A DNA stretch of 64,000 nt from Bradyrhizobium sp. CB3481 (GCF_029714305.1 NZ_CP121647.1:2872501-2936500); one strand, 5' to 3'. Counted from the stretch's first letter, positions 34,017 through 43,270 are shown. Made by a program: numbers and translations. The notes: generated by a model not told the origin, from the sequence alone.

Positions 34017-34984
34017 GGTTGTGCAATCGTGACTCCCCAGGGCAGCTCGCCGACCTGGATCGTCTTGATGACCTTTTGCGCGGCGACGTCGATCACCGAA
34101 ACGTCGTTCGAAACGCCATTGGTGACCAGCAGATATTTCTCATCCGGCGTGAACGCCATGTGCCAGACCCGTTGACCCACCAAGAGATATTTGGAGACCT
34201 TGTGGGTGGTGGCATCGACGACCGCGATGCGGTTGGCCGGGCCGAGGGCGATGAACGCAGTCTTGCCATCCTTGGTCATGCCGATGCCGACCGGCTGGAT
34301 GGCCTCGCTTCTGAGGCCGGGAATCTCGAAGGTGATCTTCTTCGTCACCTCCCGCTTGGCCGGATCGATCACTGAAACGGTGCCGCCGATCTCCGACGAT
34401 ATCCAAACTTCGGAATTGTCGCGCTTGAACTCGGCGAAACGCGGGCGCGCATCGACCAGCACGTTGGCGACGATCTGGCGCGTCGTGGTGTCGATGAAAT
34501 GCGCCATGTTGGTGGTTTCGGACGTATTGATCAGGGTCTTGCCGTCCGGGCTGATGGCCATGCCCTCCGGCTCGACACCGACCTGAATTTCGCCGAGCCG
34601 GGCGCGTTTCTCGACGTCGATGATGGTCACCGTGTTGTCGTTCTCGTTGGCGACATAGAGGATCTTGCCCTCGGCATCGAGCGCGAACAGCTCGGGGTCG
34701 GGGCCGGAGGGCAGGGTATCGACGATTTCCTGCTTGGCGACGTCGATGACCTGGATACTGTCGTCGTCGCCGACGGCGACGAACACGAACTTGCCGTCCC
34801 TGGTGAACTCGATGCCGCGCGGCCGCTGCCCGACCTTGATGGTCTTGGTGACGGTCCAGCTGTTCGTATCGATCACGGATACGGTGTTGCCTTTTTCATT
34901 CGAGACATAGGCGATGAAGGCCGACGCTGGGACCGCAGTCGCAAGCCAGACGGCCATTCCGGAAACGAGGCAACATCGCCACAT
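34013..34984 (-). CDS. Periplasmic YVTN-type beta-propeller, PQQ-dependent catabolism-associated (LutD-like)
   Basis: A 323-residue exported protein with signal peptide ending AVPASA, then seven similar blades: AYVSNEKGNTVSVIDTNSWTVTKTIKVGQRPRGIEFTRDG, DSIQVIDVAKQEIVDTLPSG, LYVANENDNTVTIIDVEKR and so on to VSNDVSVIDVAAQKVIKTIQVGELPWGV. It belongs to the propeller family consistently encoded beside PQQ alcohol dehydrogenases. GGAGGAG precedes the start at 34984. It lies between the binding protein and ATPase genes, so it probably serves the transporter as a periplasmic metal- or ligand-binding partner. Confidence 0.9.
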   Translation of the reverse strand: MWRCCLVSGMAVWLATAVPASAFIAYVSNEKGNTVSVIDTNSWTVTKTIKVGQRPRGIEFTRDGKFVFVAVGDDDSIQVIDVAKQEIVDTLPSGPDPELFALDAEGKILYVANENDNTVTIIDVEKRARLGEIQVGVEPEGMAISPDGKTLINTSETTNMAHFIDTTTRQIVANVLVDARPRFAEFKRDNSEVWISSEIGGTVSVIDPAKREVTKKITFEIPGLRSEAIQPVGIGMTKDGKTAFIALGPANRIAVVDATTHKVSKYLLVGQRVWHMAFTPDEKYLLVTNGVSNDVSVIDVAAQKVIKTIQVGELPWGVTIAQP

Positions 34985-35001
34985 CTGCAATCTCTCCTCC
35001 C

Positions 35002-36183
35002 TCAGCGCAGCTTGCACTTGGTTTCGGGACGGTCGACGCCAAGCGTATCGAGTTCCGATACCTGGTGCAAAAATCCCTCCTGCGGTGAAACCGACACCAC
35101 CATGCGTCCGTCGACCAGCAGGATCGGCTGACGAAGCTGCAGGTTCCAGTCGCGCAGCGTCAACCGCCGGCCCTTGAACGCAGCGATCGAAAAGTCGGGC
35201 CCCTTGAGGAAGCCCGCCACCGCCTTCGGATCGCCCGACCTGGTGCGCGACGCCGCTTCGCCGATCATGCGCGTGGCCGTCCAGGCCTGCATGTCCAATG
35301 CGGTCATCTGCCGCGAGTTCAACTTCACAAACCGGTTCTGGATCTGGACCGCGCCCCATTGATCCTGCGCCGCGTGCCAGCTGGTCGGAACCAGTCCCGC
35401 CGAGCCGGCGACCGGGCGCGGGTCCCAGGTGCGGTAGGGCAGGTAGGAGGCGAACACCTCGCTTTCGTCGGCCGCAACGAGGACGTCGTAGGCCGGCGCC
35501 TGCTGGGTGAATACCGGCATCTGGCGCTGGATCAGGGTGACGCCGCTGTCGGTGCGCCGCGCGCCGCCGGTGTCCTCGAAGATTCGTTCCTGAACGATCT
35601 TGGCGCCGAAGCGCGTCGCCGCGCGGCGCAAGGCGTCGGCGTAGAGCTTGTCCTGGTCATGGGAGCCGACAACGAACAGCCAGCGCTTCCACTGCTTCCA
35701 CACCAGATATTGCGCGAGCGCATCCGCGAGCATCGAGCGCGTCGGCGCGACGTGGATGACGTTGGCGCGACAGTCCTGCTCGCGGAGCCGATCATCGATC
35801 GCACCGGCATTGAGCAGCAGCGTTCCGCGATCGCGCAACGCGTCGGCGGCCTTCAAGAGATCGTCCGCCGCAAGATCGGAGATGATGAAACTGTTTCGCT
35901 CGGCAAGCGCTGTCGCCGCCTTCGCAACATCCTCATTGTCCTTGAGCCGGACTTCCTCCAGCTTGAATTTCTGATTGAGGAACTTGCCTGTGGTGTTGTT
36001 GTCCTCGATGGCGAGGCGGGCACCGGCAACCCCGTCATTCTCGGCCGGCAGCTCGACCAGCGACAATTTCGGCATGACGCCGGCATTGCCGAGATAGCCG
36101 ATGCCGATCTCGATCGGGTCGGCCGCGCGCACAGGGGTGGCTGCGATGCTCAAGAAGGTCACAGCGACCGCCCATCGGATCAT
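35002..36183 (-). CDS. Binding protein of the PQQ/lanthanide-associated ABC transporter (LutA-like)
   Basis: A 393-residue periplasmic protein with signal peptide ending ATPVRAA. It has the Leu/Ile/Val-binding-protein (type I) fold: IEIGIGYLGNAGVMPKLSLVELPAENDGVAGARLAIEDNNTTGKFLNQKF, LLLNAGAIDDRLREQDCRANVIHVAPTRSMLADALAQYL and RWLFVVGSHDQDKLYADALRRAA. It heads the operon 36183-31742. The family co-occurs with PQQ alcohol dehydrogenases, and its Methylorubrum counterpart belongs to the lanthanide uptake cluster. Metal binding here is inference. AGGGAG precedes the ATG. Confidence 0.9.
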   Translation of the reverse strand: MIRWAVAVTFLSIAATPVRAADPIEIGIGYLGNAGVMPKLSLVELPAENDGVAGARLAIEDNNTTGKFLNQKFKLEEVRLKDNEDVAKAATALAERNSFIISDLAADDLLKAADALRDRGTLLLNAGAIDDRLREQDCRANVIHVAPTRSMLADALAQYLVWKQWKRWLFVVGSHDQDKLYADALRRAATRFGAKIVQERIFEDTGGARRTDSGVTLIQRQMPVFTQQAPAYDVLVAADESEVFASYLPYRTWDPRPVAGSAGLVPTSWHAAQDQWGAVQIQNRFVKLNSRQMTALDMQAWTATRMIGEAASRTRSGDPKAVAGFLKGPDFSIAAFKGRRLTLRDWNLQLRQPILLVDGRMVVSVSPQEGFLHQVSELDTLGVDRPETKCKLR

Positions 36184-36287
36184 GGTTTCTCCCTGACAGG
36201 TCCTCTCGATTTCACGGGATGGAGGACCTTGTGGCTTGAACCATGACCGAATTGTCTTGGCTTGCAACTCAATTCTATTGCGGCGTT

Positions 36288-37133
36288 TCAGCCCTTCAGG
36301 CGCTCGGCGTGCCAACGCAGATGGTCAGCCATGAAGGTGGAGATGAAGTAGTAGCTGTGGTCATAGCCGGGCTGTCGCCGCAGGGTGAGGGGGATGCTCG
36401 CTTTCTCGCAGGCAGCCTGCAGCAGTTCGGGGCGGAGCTGTTCGGTGAGAAACTGATCGGCATCGCCGTAGTCGACGAGTAGGCCGGGCAACCTGGCACC
36501 GTCCTCAATCAGGGCGACGGCATCGTGCTTGCGCCATGCTTGACGATCGCTGCCGAGATAACCGCCGAGCGCCTTGATGCCCCACGGCACCTGCGAGGGC
36601 GCAACGATCGGCGCAAATGCGCTGGCCGCGCGATAACGGCCGGGATGGCGCAGCGCGACGGTCAGTGCGCCGTGACCGCCCATGGAGTGGCCAAGAATGG
36701 ACTGCCTGGCGGGATCGACGGGAAAATGTTCGCCGATCAGTTTTGGCAATTCATCCGTGACATAGCTCCACATGCGATAATTGCGGGCAAACGGCTCGCG
36801 CGTCGCATCGACGTAGAAGCCTGCACCAAGTCCGAAATCATAGGCATTGGCGGGATCGCCGGGCACGCCTTCGCCGCGCGGGCTGGTGTCGGGCGCAACG
36901 AAGATCAGCCCGAGCTCGGCGCAGGCGCTGCGGAATTCACCTTTCTCCGTCACGTTGGCGTGGGTGCAAGTCAGGCCGGAGAGATAGTAGACCACGGGCA
37001 GCTTGGCGCCTGCATTGTGCGGGGGGACATAGACCGAAAAGGTCATGTCGGTCTGCGTCTCGCGGCTGGCGTGCCGGTAGACACCTTGAATGCCGCCATG
37101 GGCCTTGTTGGTCGAAACGGTTTGAATTGTCAT
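36288..37133 (-). CDS. fghA: S-formylglutathione hydrolase
   Basis: A 281-residue esterase-D-type hydrolase. Nucleophile Ser150 is in LGHSMGGHGA, with Asp in VDYGDADQFL and His in GYDHSYYFI. The N-terminus has LPVVYYLSGLTCTHANVTEKGEFR and APDTSPRGEGVPGDP, both typical of FghA. It hydrolyses S-formylglutathione to formate and glutathione, the last step after Gfa (47014) and AdhC (45873). It lies 29 bp from the response-regulator gene and is probably co-transcribed with it. Confidence 0.94.
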   Translation of the reverse strand: MTIQTVSTNKAHGGIQGVYRHASRETQTDMTFSVYVPPHNAGAKLPVVYYLSGLTCTHANVTEKGEFRSACAELGLIFVAPDTSPRGEGVPGDPANAYDFGLGAGFYVDATREPFARNYRMWSYVTDELPKLIGEHFPVDPARQSILGHSMGGHGALTVALRHPGRYRAASAFAPIVAPSQVPWGIKALGGYLGSDRQAWRKHDAVALIEDGARLPGLLVDYGDADQFLTEQLRPELLQAACEKASIPLTLRRQPGYDHSYYFISTFMADHLRWHAERLKG

Positions 37134-37162
37134 GCCTTTGCCACTTTAGCGCTGTGCTGTCG

Positions 37163-37783
37163 TTAACCGACGCCGTTCGTGATGGCCAGCCGCACCAGTT
37201 CGGCAGAGGTTCGTACGCCGAGTTTCTGGCGCATGATCGAGGACGTGTTGGCGACCGTCTTGTAGGAGGAGTGGATCAGCCAGGCGATCTCAGAGAGGCT
37301 TTTGCCTGCGCTGAGCAGCCGTAATATCTCCATCTCACGTGAGGTCAGCTTTGAAAGCGGGCTCTGCGCGAACGAGGCGCCGGCGAAAGCGATACTCCGC
37401 GCCATCGCGGGCGGGAGATAAACGCCGCCGTTTCCGACCTCGCGAATGGCTTCGACGAGGTCTTGCGGATCTCCGGTCTTCGAGACGTACCCCTTGGCGC
37501 CGACTTCGATGGCGCGCTTGGCGAATACCGGGTCGTCATTCATGCTGAACATGATGATGCGCGCGGACGTATCGTGTCCGAGGATGCGCCTTGCTAGTTC
37601 AAACCCGGATACCGTCGGCAGGTTGATGTCGAGAACAGAGATGTCCGGGCGCTGTTCACTGAACACGCGCTCGCCGCTCTCTGCGTCGGCGGCTTCCAAT
37701 ATGTCGATGCCGGGATCATCCGCAAACAGGGCACGGCAGCCCGAAGCAACGATGCGATGATCATCGACGATCAGAACGCGCAT
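37163..37783 (-). CDS. NarL/FixJ-type response regulator, FlhR-like
   Basis: A 206-residue response regulator. The receiver domain has Asp7/Asp8 in LIVDDHR, phosphoacceptor Asp52 in VLDINLP, Ser80 and Lys102 (YVSKTGDP). A LuxR-type HTH fills residues about 146-200 (LTSREMEILRLLSAGKSLSEIAWLIHSSYKTVANTSSIMRQKLGV). It is divergent from the histidine kinase gene and next to fghA. The same arrangement is known for FlhRS, which controls methanol and formaldehyde oxidation in Paracoccus, so I expect a similar role. Confidence 0.9.
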   Translation of the reverse strand: MRVLIVDDHRIVASGCRALFADDPGIDILEAADAESGERVFSEQRPDISVLDINLPTVSGFELARRILGHDTSARIIMFSMNDDPVFAKRAIEVGAKGYVSKTGDPQDLVEAIREVGNGGVYLPPAMARSIAFAGASFAQSPLSKLTSREMEILRLLSAGKSLSEIAWLIHSSYKTVANTSSIMRQKLGVRTSAELVRLAITNGVG

Positions 37784-37978
37784 TGGCCGAGGCTCCCGAT
37801 AGCTGCGTCAATTCACTTGCTGCACCGCATCAGATCACCGCCGCCGCGAAGCTCATCCATCGGCGGATTGTGTAACCCGCGCAATGTTGCTGTACGGTTC
37901 GATTAGATAGCCGCCTCCTTCTATCTGTCAACGCTTCCTTCGGCGGAACCGTAGGCACCGTACTCGTGGACATCAGCC

Positions 37979-39352
37979 ATGTGGCAACGATTTTCTTTAC
38001 GCGCCCGGATCAACCTGCTGCTTGCGCTCGTCCTCACGCTGGGTCTTGGCATCAACATTGCGCGGCTTGTTCTCGAAGCGGGGCCGCGTGTTCAGGCCGA
38101 GGATCAAAGCGTCACGCGGCTAGCGCGCGAATTCGTCGAAACCATCGTTGCAGGGCTGGACGAGGCGCCGGACCCCGATGCACGTTTGACCCAAATCGTT
38201 CGCGACCTCAACCGGCTTCGTCACGTGAGCATCACGCGGCAGGGCGATGCGACGGAGGTATCCGGAAACAGCGAACGTTCGGGCAGTGCCGAGGATGCCC
38301 GCTCGCCTCCGGCGTGGTTCGTCGCGCTTGTTCATCCCGAAAAGACGACCGTCACTGTGCCAATTTCGGTCAAGGGAAAGCCGGGCGCGCTGCTGATCAC
38401 CTCTCATCCGAATGACGAGATGAGCGAGATCTGGGATGGCATTGTCTCCCAGCTCCAGATCGGCTCGGTGATAACAATCGTGCTTTTTCTCATCACCAGC
38501 AGGGTCGTTGGCCGGGCGCTGGCGCCGATCACGACGCTTTCCGACGCGATGACGAAGATCGAGGCGGGGGCGTACGACACGCGCGTAAGGCCGGATGGAC
38601 CGCCTGAACTTGCGGCCATCTGCGACAAGCTGAATCATCTTGCGGCGACGCTGGGCAACGCGGTTGACGACAAGAGACGTCTGGCCGAGCGTGTCGTCTC
38701 GTTGCAAGACGTCGAACGCAAGGAGATTGCGCGCGAACTGCATGACGAGTTTGGGCCGCATCTGTTTGCCTTGCGGGCACATGCCAGCGCACTGACGCGG
38801 ACGGCGGACGCGGGAGAGCCGAATGCGGAAGCCACGCGAAAGCATGGCGGTGCCATTCTGGAGCAGGTGAATGCCCTGCAACAAACCAACCGGCGGGTCC
38901 TTGAAAAGCTGCGGCCGGTGGGGCTGACCGAACTCGGGCTCCGCGATGCGCTCGGAGCACTGCTACGCCTGTGGGGCGAGTCGCATCCAGATGTCGCTAT
39001 CGAAACGTCGATTTCACCATCGCTCGGCGAGAGCGGAGAGACCGCCGATCTGACGATCTATCGCACCATCCAGGAAGCGCTGACCAACGTCTTTCGCCAC
39101 GCCGGCGCGACCAGCGTCAACGTCACCGTCGAGCCGACCGAGCTATCGCCGGGACCCGCCCGCGACAGCCGCAGCGGCGCGCTGGTGCGTATCAGCGATA
39201 ATGGCGGCGGATTGCGGCCGGATCACAAGCTTGGCTTCGGGCTCACCGGCATGCGCGAGCGGATCCTGGCCCTGGGCGGCTCGCTCACGATTGCTTCCGG
39301 AGACGGCGGCGTCACCGTGGAAGCCGTGATTCCCAGCGACGCGCGCGGCTGA
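37979..39352 (+). CDS. Membrane sensor histidine kinase, FlhS-like
   Basis: A 457-residue kinase with transmembrane helices at about 8-32 and 158-178 around a periplasmic sensor of roughly 125 residues. A HAMP segment (VVGRALAPITTLSDAMTKIEAGAYDTRV) and a HisKA_3 domain follow, with phospho-His255 in ERKEIARELHDEFGPHLFALRAHA. The HATPase domain has an N-box EALTNVFRHAGAT and G-boxes ISDNGGGL and GFGLTGMRERI. HisKA_3 kinases pair with NarL-type regulators, as encoded divergently here. A formaldehyde- or alcohol-related signal is inferred from context. Confidence 0.92.
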   Translation: MWQRFSLRARINLLLALVLTLGLGINIARLVLEAGPRVQAEDQSVTRLAREFVETIVAGLDEAPDPDARLTQIVRDLNRLRHVSITRQGDATEVSGNSERSGSAEDARSPPAWFVALVHPEKTTVTVPISVKGKPGALLITSHPNDEMSEIWDGIVSQLQIGSVITIVLFLITSRVVGRALAPITTLSDAMTKIEAGAYDTRVRPDGPPELAAICDKLNHLAATLGNAVDDKRRLAERVVSLQDVERKEIARELHDEFGPHLFALRAHASALTRTADAGEPNAEATRKHGGAILEQVNALQQTNRRVLEKLRPVGLTELGLRDALGALLRLWGESHPDVAIETSISPSLGESGETADLTIYRTIQEALTNVFRHAGATSVNVTVEPTELSPGPARDSRSGALVRISDNGGGLRPDHKLGFGLTGMRERILALGGSLTIASGDGGVTVEAVIPSDARG

Positions 39353-39353
39353 T

Positions 39354-39385
39354 CCGGGAATTTTTCCCGGTCCTGGTCGGGAAAA
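39354..39385. promoter_or_regulatory. Nested CGGGAA/TTCCCG dyads between the kinase and TonB receptor genes
   Basis: CCGGGAA-TTT-TTCCCGG (39354-39370) is a perfect dyad. Overlapping it, TTTTCCCG (39362-39369) and CGGGAAAA (39378-39385) form a second perfect 8-bp dyad with an 8-bp spacer. So CGGGAA half-sites alternate three times, right after the kinase stop and about 120 bp before the receptor start. It may be an operator for the receptor or a compact terminator for the kinase; no U-tract follows. Confidence 0.45.
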
Positions 39386-39503
39386 GAATTGTCGGCGAAC
39401 GAGACGTTTTGAATGGTGCGCAATCTGATCGGCGCGCCTTAAAATCACCCGCAACCAACCGGCGGGGGTATCAGTGCGGCCGGAAGGGAGTGGGGATAAG
39501 CAA

Positions 39504-41945
39504 ATGGGCGTTCGGTTCCTGGTCGTCGGGACGACAATATCGCTATGTCTGGTTCCGGGAAACGACGTTGCTCAGGCGCAAAGCGCTTCCGGTGAAAGCG
39601 AGGTCTTGCCAGCCATCGAGGTGGTCGCTCCGACGACGAGCGCCAAGCCAGCCCGCAGCCGAGGCGCTCCGCGCGCCGCACCCCGAAATATGCGCAGGGT
39701 TTATGTGTATCCAACCGCGCCAACGCCGATGGCCGGCTCAGGAACGGATGTCGACAAGGTGCCGGCCGCCATCAACGCCGTCGGCGCCGCGCAGATCGCG
39801 CGCACCGGCTCCCTGAATATCGCGGATGCCCTGCAGCAGCAGGTGCCGAGCATCAACATCAGCGATACGACGGGTAACCCCTTCCAGCCGGATATCGAGT
39901 TTCGCGGCTTTGTCGCATCTCCGGTGGCCGGCACGCCGCAGGGGCTGGCAGTCTACCAGAATGGGGCGCGCATCAACGAAGCTTTTGGCGATACCGTCAA
40001 CTGGGACCTGATCCCGACGGCCGCGATCAGATCGGTGACGGTCGTGACCAATAACCCGGCATTCGGCCTCAATGCGCTCGGCGGAGCCGTCAACGTCCTG
40101 ATGAAGGACGGTTTCAACTATAAGGGGGCCGAAATCAACACGATGGGCGGCTCGTTCGGCCGCATCCAGAGTTCGGCGCAGTATGGTCAGCAGTACCGCA
40201 ATTGGTCGGTCTACGGCGCGCTCGAAGGCGTGCGCGACAACGGCTATCGCAATTTCTCGCAATCGGAAATTCGTCGATTCTATGGAGACGTCGGATACCG
40301 GACGGACAGCAGTGAGTTTCACCTCAATTTCGGTGTCGCCAAGAACAATTTTGGCGCGACCGCCGCAGTCCCGGTCGAATTGCTGCAGAATTATTGGGGC
40401 GCGACCTATACGACGCCGCAGACCCATGACAACCGCGTTGCCTACGCCAATCTGACGGGCAAGGTCGAGGTCTCACCGACCTGGACGATCGAAGGATCGG
40501 CGCGCGTCCGCAGATACCAGCAGAAGACGGTGGACGGAAATCCGACCGAGACGGCGCCGTGTGCCGGCGATGATACGCTGCTTTGCTTCAACGAGGACAG
40601 CACGACGCTAGGCGCGCCGGCGAACGGTCTCAACGGCGTCCAGCTTGCGAATCCGTTCCCGGACACGGCGGTGCTCGGTCAGATCGATCGAACGACCACC
40701 CGTTCGACGACCACGGGAGCTACCTTGCGGGCGACCAATACCGACCAGCTGTTCGGGCACAACAACCAGTTCATGGTCGGCACCAGCTTCGATTCCGGCG
40801 TCACCCGTTTCGGGGCAACCGCGGAATTGGGCACGATCGGGCCAAACTACGTCGTCAGCGGCAGCGGCATATTCCTCGGTTCCTCCGGCCTGCCGATCTC
40901 GATCGGCCCGGTCTCGCTCCGTGCCACCAACCGCTACACCGGCCTCTATGCGCTCGACACTTTCGATGTGACGGACAGGTTCTCCATCTCGGCCGGCGGC
41001 CGCTTCAACTATGCGAGCATCAACCTTCAAGATCTGATCGGTACCGACCTTAACGGCAGTCACACGTTCAGCCGCTTCAATCCGATGATCGGCGGCACCT
41101 ACAAGGTCACGCCGGAATTAACCGCCTATGCCGGTTATTCCGAAGCCAATCGCGCGCCAACCCCGCTGGAACTCGCCTGCGCCGATCCAGCGCGCCCCTG
41201 TATCATCGGAGCTTTCCTGATCGCGGACCCGCCGCTGAAGCAGGTCGTGTCGCGAACCGTCGAGGCAGGCTTCCGCGGCACCAAGGAGCTGAATGTTGGA
41301 ACGCTCGGATGGAAAGTCGGTGCGTTCCGCGCCACCAATGCCGACGACATCCTGGCGATCCCGAGCCAGCTGCAGGGTTTTGGCTACTTCCAGAACGTCG
41401 GCAGCACACGGCGTCAGGGCATCGAGGCGCAGGTCAATCTGACGTCGAAGACGCTGCAGCTCTATGCCAGCTATGCCCTCGTGGATGCACGCTTCCTCGA
41501 CGCTTTGCAGCTCAACTCTCACAGCCCGTTCGCCGATCCCGCGACCGGCCTTATCCAGGTCCTGCCCGGCAACCGAATTCCGGCGATACCCCGCAACCGG
41601 GTCAAGCTTGGCTTCGATTATGCGGTTACAGACGCCTTCAAGGTCGGCGGCGATGCGCTTCTCGTCGGCAGCCAGTATTTTGTCGGCGATGAATCCAACC
41701 AGGCGGCAAGGTTGCCTGGGTATGCGGTCTTCAACGCGCACGCCTCGTATCAGATCAACAAGATGTATCAGATCTATGGCCGCGTCGATAATATCTTCGA
41801 TAATCGCTACGCGACCTATGGGACGTTCTTCGAGACCGGCAATGTGCCCAATTTCGCCAATGGCGGTGCGGATTTCGCGGACCCTCGCTCTGTGAGCCCA
41901 GCGCGACCGCGCGCATTCTACGCGGGGCTGAAGGCGACCTTCTAG
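39504..41945 (+). CDS. TonB-dependent outer-membrane receptor, candidate lanthanophore/lanthanide receptor (LutH-like)
   Basis: An 813-residue receptor with signal peptide ending DVAQAQ. The plug domain is at about residues 75-200 (VPAAINAVGAAQIARTGSLNIADALQQQVPSIN, RGFVASPVAGTPQGLAVYQNGARINEAFGDTVNWDLIP, NNPAFGLNALGGAVNVLMKDGF), followed by a beta-barrel ending AFYAGLKATF. The start at 39504 is chosen over a GTG at 39474 because it gives a clean signal peptide. It lies between the two-component pair and the AraC-xoxF unit, where lut loci carry LutH, so lanthanide complex uptake is the likely role; the ligand is not proven. Confidence 0.88.
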   Translation: MGVRFLVVGTTISLCLVPGNDVAQAQSASGESEVLPAIEVVAPTTSAKPARSRGAPRAAPRNMRRVYVYPTAPTPMAGSGTDVDKVPAAINAVGAAQIARTGSLNIADALQQQVPSINISDTTGNPFQPDIEFRGFVASPVAGTPQGLAVYQNGARINEAFGDTVNWDLIPTAAIRSVTVVTNNPAFGLNALGGAVNVLMKDGFNYKGAEINTMGGSFGRIQSSAQYGQQYRNWSVYGALEGVRDNGYRNFSQSEIRRFYGDVGYRTDSSEFHLNFGVAKNNFGATAAVPVELLQNYWGATYTTPQTHDNRVAYANLTGKVEVSPTWTIEGSARVRRYQQKTVDGNPTETAPCAGDDTLLCFNEDSTTLGAPANGLNGVQLANPFPDTAVLGQIDRTTTRSTTTGATLRATNTDQLFGHNNQFMVGTSFDSGVTRFGATAELGTIGPNYVVSGSGIFLGSSGLPISIGPVSLRATNRYTGLYALDTFDVTDRFSISAGGRFNYASINLQDLIGTDLNGSHTFSRFNPMIGGTYKVTPELTAYAGYSEANRAPTPLELACADPARPCIIGAFLIADPPLKQVVSRTVEAGFRGTKELNVGTLGWKVGAFRATNADDILAIPSQLQGFGYFQNVGSTRRQGIEAQVNLTSKTLQLYASYALVDARFLDALQLNSHSPFADPATGLIQVLPGNRIPAIPRNRVKLGFDYAVTDAFKVGGDALLVGSQYFVGDESNQAARLPGYAVFNAHASYQINKMYQIYGRVDNIFDNRYATYGTFFETGNVPNFANGGADFADPRSVSPARPRAFYAGLKATF

Positions 41946-42018
41946 CGTCAGGTTTTCGGGTGTGAGCGGGCTGATGTCTCAGGTGCGGTGCGGGCAGACA
42001 GCTGGGTGGGCGCTATGT

Positions 42019-42987
42019 TCAGGATGCGTCGGGCAGCGAATCGTTGGCGTGCGCCTTGTGAATGGCTGACGGCACGACCCCGAAATGCTTCCGGAATACG
42101 CGGCTGAAATGCGACGAGCTGGAAAAACCCCACGAGAAGGCGACGTCGGTAATCGTCTTTCCGTGCTGCGTCTCCAGCTCCTGCCGGCAGTGCAACAGCC
42201 GCGCGCGCCAGATGTAGTCGCTGACGGTCATGCCCTTGTCGCTGAACAGCATATGCAGGTAGCGCTTGGTGCAGCCGAGCGCCGCCGAGATCTGGTCGAT
42301 GGATAGCTCCGGGTCACGCAGATGTTCGCGGATGAATGCCTGCGCGCGAATGTACATCGCTTCGGGGCCGACGCGGTCGAACATCGTGTCGGCTTCGCGC
42401 AGCGGCAGCAGCAGCAGATCGATCAGCGAATCGGCAACCCCGATGGCGTTGTAGGGCGACAATCTTTTCGCTTCGTCGAACGCGGTGTGCACGAAGTCGT
42501 AGGCGATGCGGCCGGTGCCGTTGCGCGCGGAGAGCTTGCACGGCAACATCTTCGCGGTGCGGAAGCCGCGTTCGTGAAGCAGCTCCTTGGGAACGATCAC
42601 GACCTCATGCCGGGTCAGGGATGGACTGATGATCGTATGCGGGCAGGAGACGTCATAGGCGAGGCAGTCGCCGGGCATGATATCCATCCGGCGGCCGGCC
42701 TGTTCGAAATGAGAGATGCCGTAGGTCTGGAACAGTATCTTGACGTAGGGATGTTCGCTCAGCTTCGTGCCTGAGATGGTGTGGGCGATGCGATGCTGGC
42801 TTGCCTCGATCTGGCACAGCTTCAGCTGCGAGACGGTAGTGTAATTGATCCGGCCTTCGAGCGAGGAACCTTCGAGCGGATCGACATCGAACTGGCCGCA
42901 GAGATCCGTCAGTGCATCTGACCAAGTTTGGATCTGCTTTTTCGGCGCTAATCCGGAAGTGCTGAGTGAACGAACTGTATCAGACAT
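42019..42987 (-). CDS. AraC-family transcriptional regulator divergent from xoxF
   Basis: A 322-residue regulator. The N-terminal part (MSDTVRSLSTSGLAPKKQIQTWSDALTDLCGQFDVDP, then TYGISHFEQAGRRMDIMPGDCLAYDVSCPHTI) fits the AraC-binding-like domain of the FeaR/ThcR type. The C-terminal 100 residues hold the two helix-turn-helices (LSIDQISAALGCTKRYLHMLFSDKGMTVSDYIWRARLLHC and ITDVAFSWGFSSSSHFSRVFRKHFGVVPS). It is divergent from xoxF across a 417-bp gap containing paired 21-bp-spaced repeats, typical of AraC operators. It is therefore the best candidate activator of xoxF and pqqA. Confidence 0.9.
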   Translation of the reverse strand: MSDTVRSLSTSGLAPKKQIQTWSDALTDLCGQFDVDPLEGSSLEGRINYTTVSQLKLCQIEASQHRIAHTISGTKLSEHPYVKILFQTYGISHFEQAGRRMDIMPGDCLAYDVSCPHTIISPSLTRHEVVIVPKELLHERGFRTAKMLPCKLSARNGTGRIAYDFVHTAFDEAKRLSPYNAIGVADSLIDLLLLPLREADTMFDRVGPEAMYIRAQAFIREHLRDPELSIDQISAALGCTKRYLHMLFSDKGMTVSDYIWRARLLHCRQELETQHGKTITDVAFSWGFSSSSHFSRVFRKHFGVVPSAIHKAHANDSLPDAS

Positions 42988-43270
42988 TGCCCAGCCACCG
43001 ATTTGAGAACAGGCTACAACCTCCGCCAAGGCGTCGGTCAGATGGTCGTGACATTTGGTCCCAATTTTGACAGTCGTTCGGGAAGCTGCGCAGATTCTTC
43101 CCAATATCCCTTTGACAATCCTCCAACTTAGTTTTGGCGGCGTCAAGGGAAACCTCGACGCGGAATAGCGCTGAGACTGCGTGGGAACATGCCCATGGAT
43201 TGATGCTTCGCAGCATCGCGGGGGGCTTCGGAAGGCCGCGCGGGACCCAAATCAAAAAATTCAATTGGTT

